The position numbers and the translations under genes are program-made. The notes under the pieces were generated by a model. That model worked only from the letters and a program-made list of their open reading frames with translations, made no database searches and was not told the origin of the DNA. 64,000 nt of DNA, from assembly GCF_000147815.2 (NCBI RefSeq), contig NC_015957.1, forward strand, positions 2,356,001 through 2,420,000, in the 5' to 3' direction. Within the stretch, counting starts at the first letter, position 1. Every line of letters begins with the position of its first letter. Shown here piece after piece: positions 61,352-64,000 of this stretch. The stretch comes from Streptomyces violaceusniger Tu 4113 (lineage in GTDB: Bacteria > Actinomycetota > Actinomycetes > Streptomycetales > Streptomycetaceae).

Positions 61352-62722
61352 GTGCACCGCATCGTCATCGAGAACTGCGCCGTCGCCACCGTGGACGCAC
61401 AGGACACCGAGTACGCGTCCGGCCATGTCGTCGTCGCCGGCAACCGCATCGAGTCGGTGGGCGAGGGGCGCGCGCCGCAGCGGCTGGAGGGCGTCGTCCG
61501 CCGGGTCGACGGTACGGGGCATCTGGTCACCCCGGGCCTGGTCAACACCCATCACCACTTCTACCAGTGGCTCACCCGCGGCCTGGCCCAGGACAGCAAC
61601 CTCTTCGACTGGCTGGTCGCGCTCTATCCCCTCTGGTCGCGGATAGACGAGCCGATGGTCCACGCGGCGGCCCGCGGTTCGCTCGCGATGATGGTGCGCG
61701 GCGGGGTCACCACCGCCATGGACCACCACTACGTCTTTCCGTGCGGCACCGGCGATCTGCTGGACGCCGAGATCCGCGCGGCGCGCGAGCTGGGCGTGCG
61801 GTTCACCGCCGCCCGCGGCTCCATGGACCTCGGCACCTCCGACGGCGGGCTGCCGCCGGACTTCGCCGTGGAGTCCACCGAGGACGCGCTGGCCGCCACC
61901 GAGAAGGCCATCGACACCCACCACGACCCGGGGTTCGACGCCATGCTGCGGATCGCGGTCGCGCCCTGCTCGCCGTTCTCCGTCTCCACCGAACTGCTCC
62001 GCGAGGCCGCGGTGCTGGCCCGCCGCAAGGGCGTACGGCTGCACACCCACGGCTCGGAGACGGTGGAGGAGGAGAAGTTCTGCCAGGAGCGGTTCGGGAT
62101 GGGGCCGACCGACTACTTCGAGTCCACCGGCTGGCTGGGCGAGGACGTGTGGATGGCTCACTGCGTCCACATGAGCGACACCGACATCCAGACGTTCGCC
62201 CGGACCGGCACCGGGGTGGCCCACTGCCCCTCGTCCAACGCCCGGCTCGCCGCCGGGATCGCCCGCGTCCCCGATCTGCTCGCCGCGGACGTACCGGTCG
62301 GCCTCGGCGTGGACGGCACCGCCTCCAACGAATCCGGTGAGCTGCACACCGAACTGCGCAACGCGCTGCTGGTCAACCGGCTCGGCGGCCACCGCGAGAA
62401 GGCGCTGAACGTCCGCCAGGCGCTGCGCCTCGGCACCTACGGCGGTGCGCGGGTGCTCGGCCGCCAGGACGAGATCGGCTCGCTGGAGCCGGGCAAACTG
62501 GCCGACCTGGTGCTGTGGAAGCTGGACGGCCTTGGCCATTCGTCGATCGCCGACCCGGTCGCGGCCCTCGTCCTCGGCGCCCCCGCCCCGGTGACCCTGT
62601 CGCTGGTGAACGGCGCCGCGGTGGTGGAGTCGGGGCGGCTGCTCACCGTGGACGAGGACGAGATCGCGCGGGAGGCGCGCGCCGAGGCGCGACGTCTGGC
62701 CCGTATCGCGGCGGACGACTGA
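61352..62722 (+). CDS. 8-oxoguanine deaminase (amidohydrolase)
   Basis: Converts 8-oxoguanine to urate; a 456-residue metal-dependent amidohydrolase. Markers: metal site NTHHHFYQWL, HTHGSETVEE, MAHCVHMS and GLGVDGTASNESG, which are the sequence signs of 8-oxoguanine deaminases near guanine deaminase. GTG 61352 has GGAAGGG about 12 nt upstream. It ends the ureide operon and so feeds urate from damaged guanine to the uricase encoded just upstream. Hydroxyatrazine-type hydrolases are the nearest alternative. Confidence 0.88.
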   Translation: MHRIVIENCAVATVDAQDTEYASGHVVVAGNRIESVGEGRAPQRLEGVVRRVDGTGHLVTPGLVNTHHHFYQWLTRGLAQDSNLFDWLVALYPLWSRIDEPMVHAAARGSLAMMVRGGVTTAMDHHYVFPCGTGDLLDAEIRAARELGVRFTAARGSMDLGTSDGGLPPDFAVESTEDALAATEKAIDTHHDPGFDAMLRIAVAPCSPFSVSTELLREAAVLARRKGVRLHTHGSETVEEEKFCQERFGMGPTDYFESTGWLGEDVWMAHCVHMSDTDIQTFARTGTGVAHCPSSNARLAAGIARVPDLLAADVPVGLGVDGTASNESGELHTELRNALLVNRLGGHREKALNVRQALRLGTYGGARVLGRQDEIGSLEPGKLADLVLWKLDGLGHSSIADPVAALVLGAPAPVTLSLVNGAAVVESGRLLTVDEDEIAREARAEARRLARIAADD

Positions 62723-62807
62723 ACGCGCGCGCCGATTCATCGGATGGGTCGCCGTGACGAGCCGCTTCTGACGGCCACCGGCGGCCCATCAGTACGTCCG
62801 GGCCCCG

Positions 62808-62836
62808 TTGACATCCCATCTTTACGGTTCTAGGTT
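62808..62836 (+). promoter_or_regulatory. Vegetative-type promoter of the fucosidase gene
   Basis: TTGACA (62808-62813), a 17-nt spacer and TAGGTT (62831-62836) form a near-consensus sigma-HrdB promoter, about 57 bp before the fucosidase start. Confidence 0.75.
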
Positions 62837-62892
62837 GCCGTACGCGGCTGGCCAGCCCTCCTGTCCGACCACCCATGAGCACAGGAGCCGCC

Positions 62893-64000
62893 ATGCGCAC
62901 GTCCAGACGACGGGCCGTCATCCCTCTCCGAGCGCTCAGCCTTCTGCTCGGCATGGTGCTGGCGACGATCCTCAGCGGCCCTTCCGCCGCCACCGCGGCG
63001 CCGGCGGCGCCGACGGCAGCGCGGGAGCCCGGACCCGGCACCGACTACGCGACCGACGATCCGTTCACCTCCGACCGCACCGGCTGGTGGCGGCAGGACC
63101 GCTTCGGAATGTTCATCCACTTCGGCGCCTACTCCCAGCTCGAGGGCCAATACCAGCGGGCGGACGGAACCGTCTGCCGCGACGCCGAGTGGATCAAGCG
63201 AAACTGCCAGATCCCGATGAGCGAGTACGAGGACGCCGCGCAGGACTTCAACCCCGCGTCCTTCGACGCCAAGGCCGTCGTGAAGGCGGCCAAGGACGCC
63301 GGGCAGCGCTATATCGTCATCACCTCCAAGCACCACGACGGATACGCGATGTGGCCGACCAAGCAGAACACCTGGAATCTGCGCGACCACTCCTCCTTCG
63401 ATCAACGGCGCGACATTCTGGCCGAGTTGAAGTCCGCCGCGGACGCCGCCGGGATCAAACTCGGCTTCTACTACTCGATCTGGGACTGGCACGACCCCGA
63501 CTTCGCCGACCCCGCCACTTTCCCCCGCTATGAGAAGCGGATGTACGCCCAGCTCAAGGAGCTGGTCGACAGCTACCATCCGGCGCTGCTCTGGTTCGAC
63601 GGGGAATGGGACGCGGACAACCCCACCAACACCTGGTCGGCGCAGGACGGCGAGCGGCTGCAGACGTATCTGCACGGGCTCGACCCCGATCTGATCACCA
63701 ACAACCGGGTCGGCAAACGCCGCGTGGTCGACGGCGACTACGGAACGCCCGAGCAGGAAATCCCGGACGCGCCCGTCGCCGGGCAGTTGTGGGAGAGCTG
63801 CATGACCCTCAACGGCCACTGGGGATTCGCCACATACGACCAGGACTGGAAGTCGCCCGCCACCCTCACCCGCAATCTCCTCGATATCGCGAGCCGCGGC
63901 GGCAATTACCTCCTCAATGTCGGCCCCGACAAACTGGGCCGCGTTCCCCAGCCCTCCGTCGACCGGCTGCGCGAGATCGGCTCCTGGCTGCGGACCTCCG
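62893..64000 (+). CDS. Secreted alpha-L-fucosidase, glycoside hydrolase family 29, 3' end cut by the window
   Basis: Hydrolyses terminal alpha-L-fucose from glycans; the first 369 codons are visible. A signal peptide with an Arg triplet (MRTSRRRAVI) and a hydrophobic core ends near residue 36. The GH29 domain has HFGAYS, SKHHDGYAMWPTK, YYSIWDWH and the nucleophile D236 in LLWFDGEWD; LLNVGPDKLG is near the visible end. ATG 62893 has AGGAG 7 nt upstream. Downstream domains such as carbohydrate-binding modules may lie beyond the window. Confidence 0.93.
   Translation, partial: MRTSRRRAVIPLRALSLLLGMVLATILSGPSAATAAPAAPTAAREPGPGTDYATDDPFTSDRTGWWRQDRFGMFIHFGAYSQLEGQYQRADGTVCRDAEWIKRNCQIPMSEYEDAAQDFNPASFDAKAVVKAAKDAGQRYIVITSKHHDGYAMWPTKQNTWNLRDHSSFDQRRDILAELKSAADAAGIKLGFYYSIWDWHDPDFADPATFPRYEKRMYAQLKELVDSYHPALLWFDGEWDADNPTNTWSAQDGERLQTYLHGLDPDLITNNRVGKRRVVDGDYGTPEQEIPDAPVAGQLWESCMTLNGHWGFATYDQDWKSPATLTRNLLDIASRGGNYLLNVGPDKLGRVPQPSVDRLREIGSWLRTS

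Overview
The window is high-GC actinobacterial chromosome, almost certainly Streptomyces. Codon third positions are nearly all G or C, GTG starts are common, most genes follow purine-rich Shine-Dalgarno sites, and the families are typical of the genus: XRE/DUF397 pairs, DUF2637, PucR, CysH/CysC/CysD/CysN with a sulfonate importer, RsbW-like ATPases and secreted GH6/GH29/GH38 enzymes. From memory, the order cysteine cluster - rsgA - xanthine dehydrogenase - uricase resembles the right arm of the S. coelicolor chromosome; I could not check this. I see no rRNA, tRNA, insertion sequence, prophage or CRISPR array.

Layout. (1) 1-1330: an Erm rRNA methylase, cut by the left edge, behind a 53-residue leader ORF, hairpins and a promoter with a WblC/WhiB7-like A-tract. 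(2) 1.4-10.1 kb: MMPL exporter, secreted subtilase, Uma2 protein, phosphodiester glycosidase, then an LRR protein (STM4015 family) followed at once by a six-repeat winged-HTH protein. (3) 10.1-11.7 kb: XRE/DUF397 pair divergent from a small gene, with an array of operator-like palindromes between them. (4) 11.8-21.8 kb, minus strand: assimilatory sulfur operon (sulfite reductase, zinc-ribbon protein, cysH, cysC, cysD, cysN, sulfonate ABC importer, sirohydrochlorin chelatase) behind a 27-codon Cys-containing leader peptide. (5) 21.9-31.5 kb: acetyltransferase, membrane HTH/lysozyme-like fusion, secreted M15-like protein, YihY protein, rsgA with an upstream ORF and hairpin, PPOX protein, flavoprotein disulfide reductase, PP2C-like protein with a Gly/Ser repeat tract. 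(6) 31.5-40.5 kb: PoxB-type ThDP enzyme, GH38 alpha-mannosidase, RsbW-like ATPase, DUF2637 protein, GntR regulator, TPR-like protein. (7) 40.6-48 kb: PucR regulator divergent from a three-subunit xanthine dehydrogenase and its XdhC maturation factor. (8) 48-58.7 kb: GH6, PI-PLC, CorA, LuxR-GAF regulator, two acyl-CoA ligases, zinc metallopeptidase, nuclease-like zinc-ribbon protein. (9) 58.8-62.7 kb: ureide operon (thiamine-binding-like protein, HTH regulator, OHCU decarboxylase, HIU hydrolase, uricase, 8-oxoguanine deaminase). (10) 62.8-64 kb: secreted GH29 alpha-L-fucosidase, cut by the right edge.

How it works together. Regions 7 and 9 encode the whole route from hypoxanthine/xanthine to allantoin, plus a side entry from 8-oxoguanine. 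Region 4 takes sulfate or sulfonates to sulfide and includes siroheme synthesis. The most interesting signals are small or structural: leader ORFs ahead of erm, the sulfite reductase gene and rsgA; the winged-HTH repeat protein; and long Pro/Glu-rich insertions inside conserved enzyme domains (the xanthine dehydrogenase Fe-S subunit and the GH6 catalytic domain).
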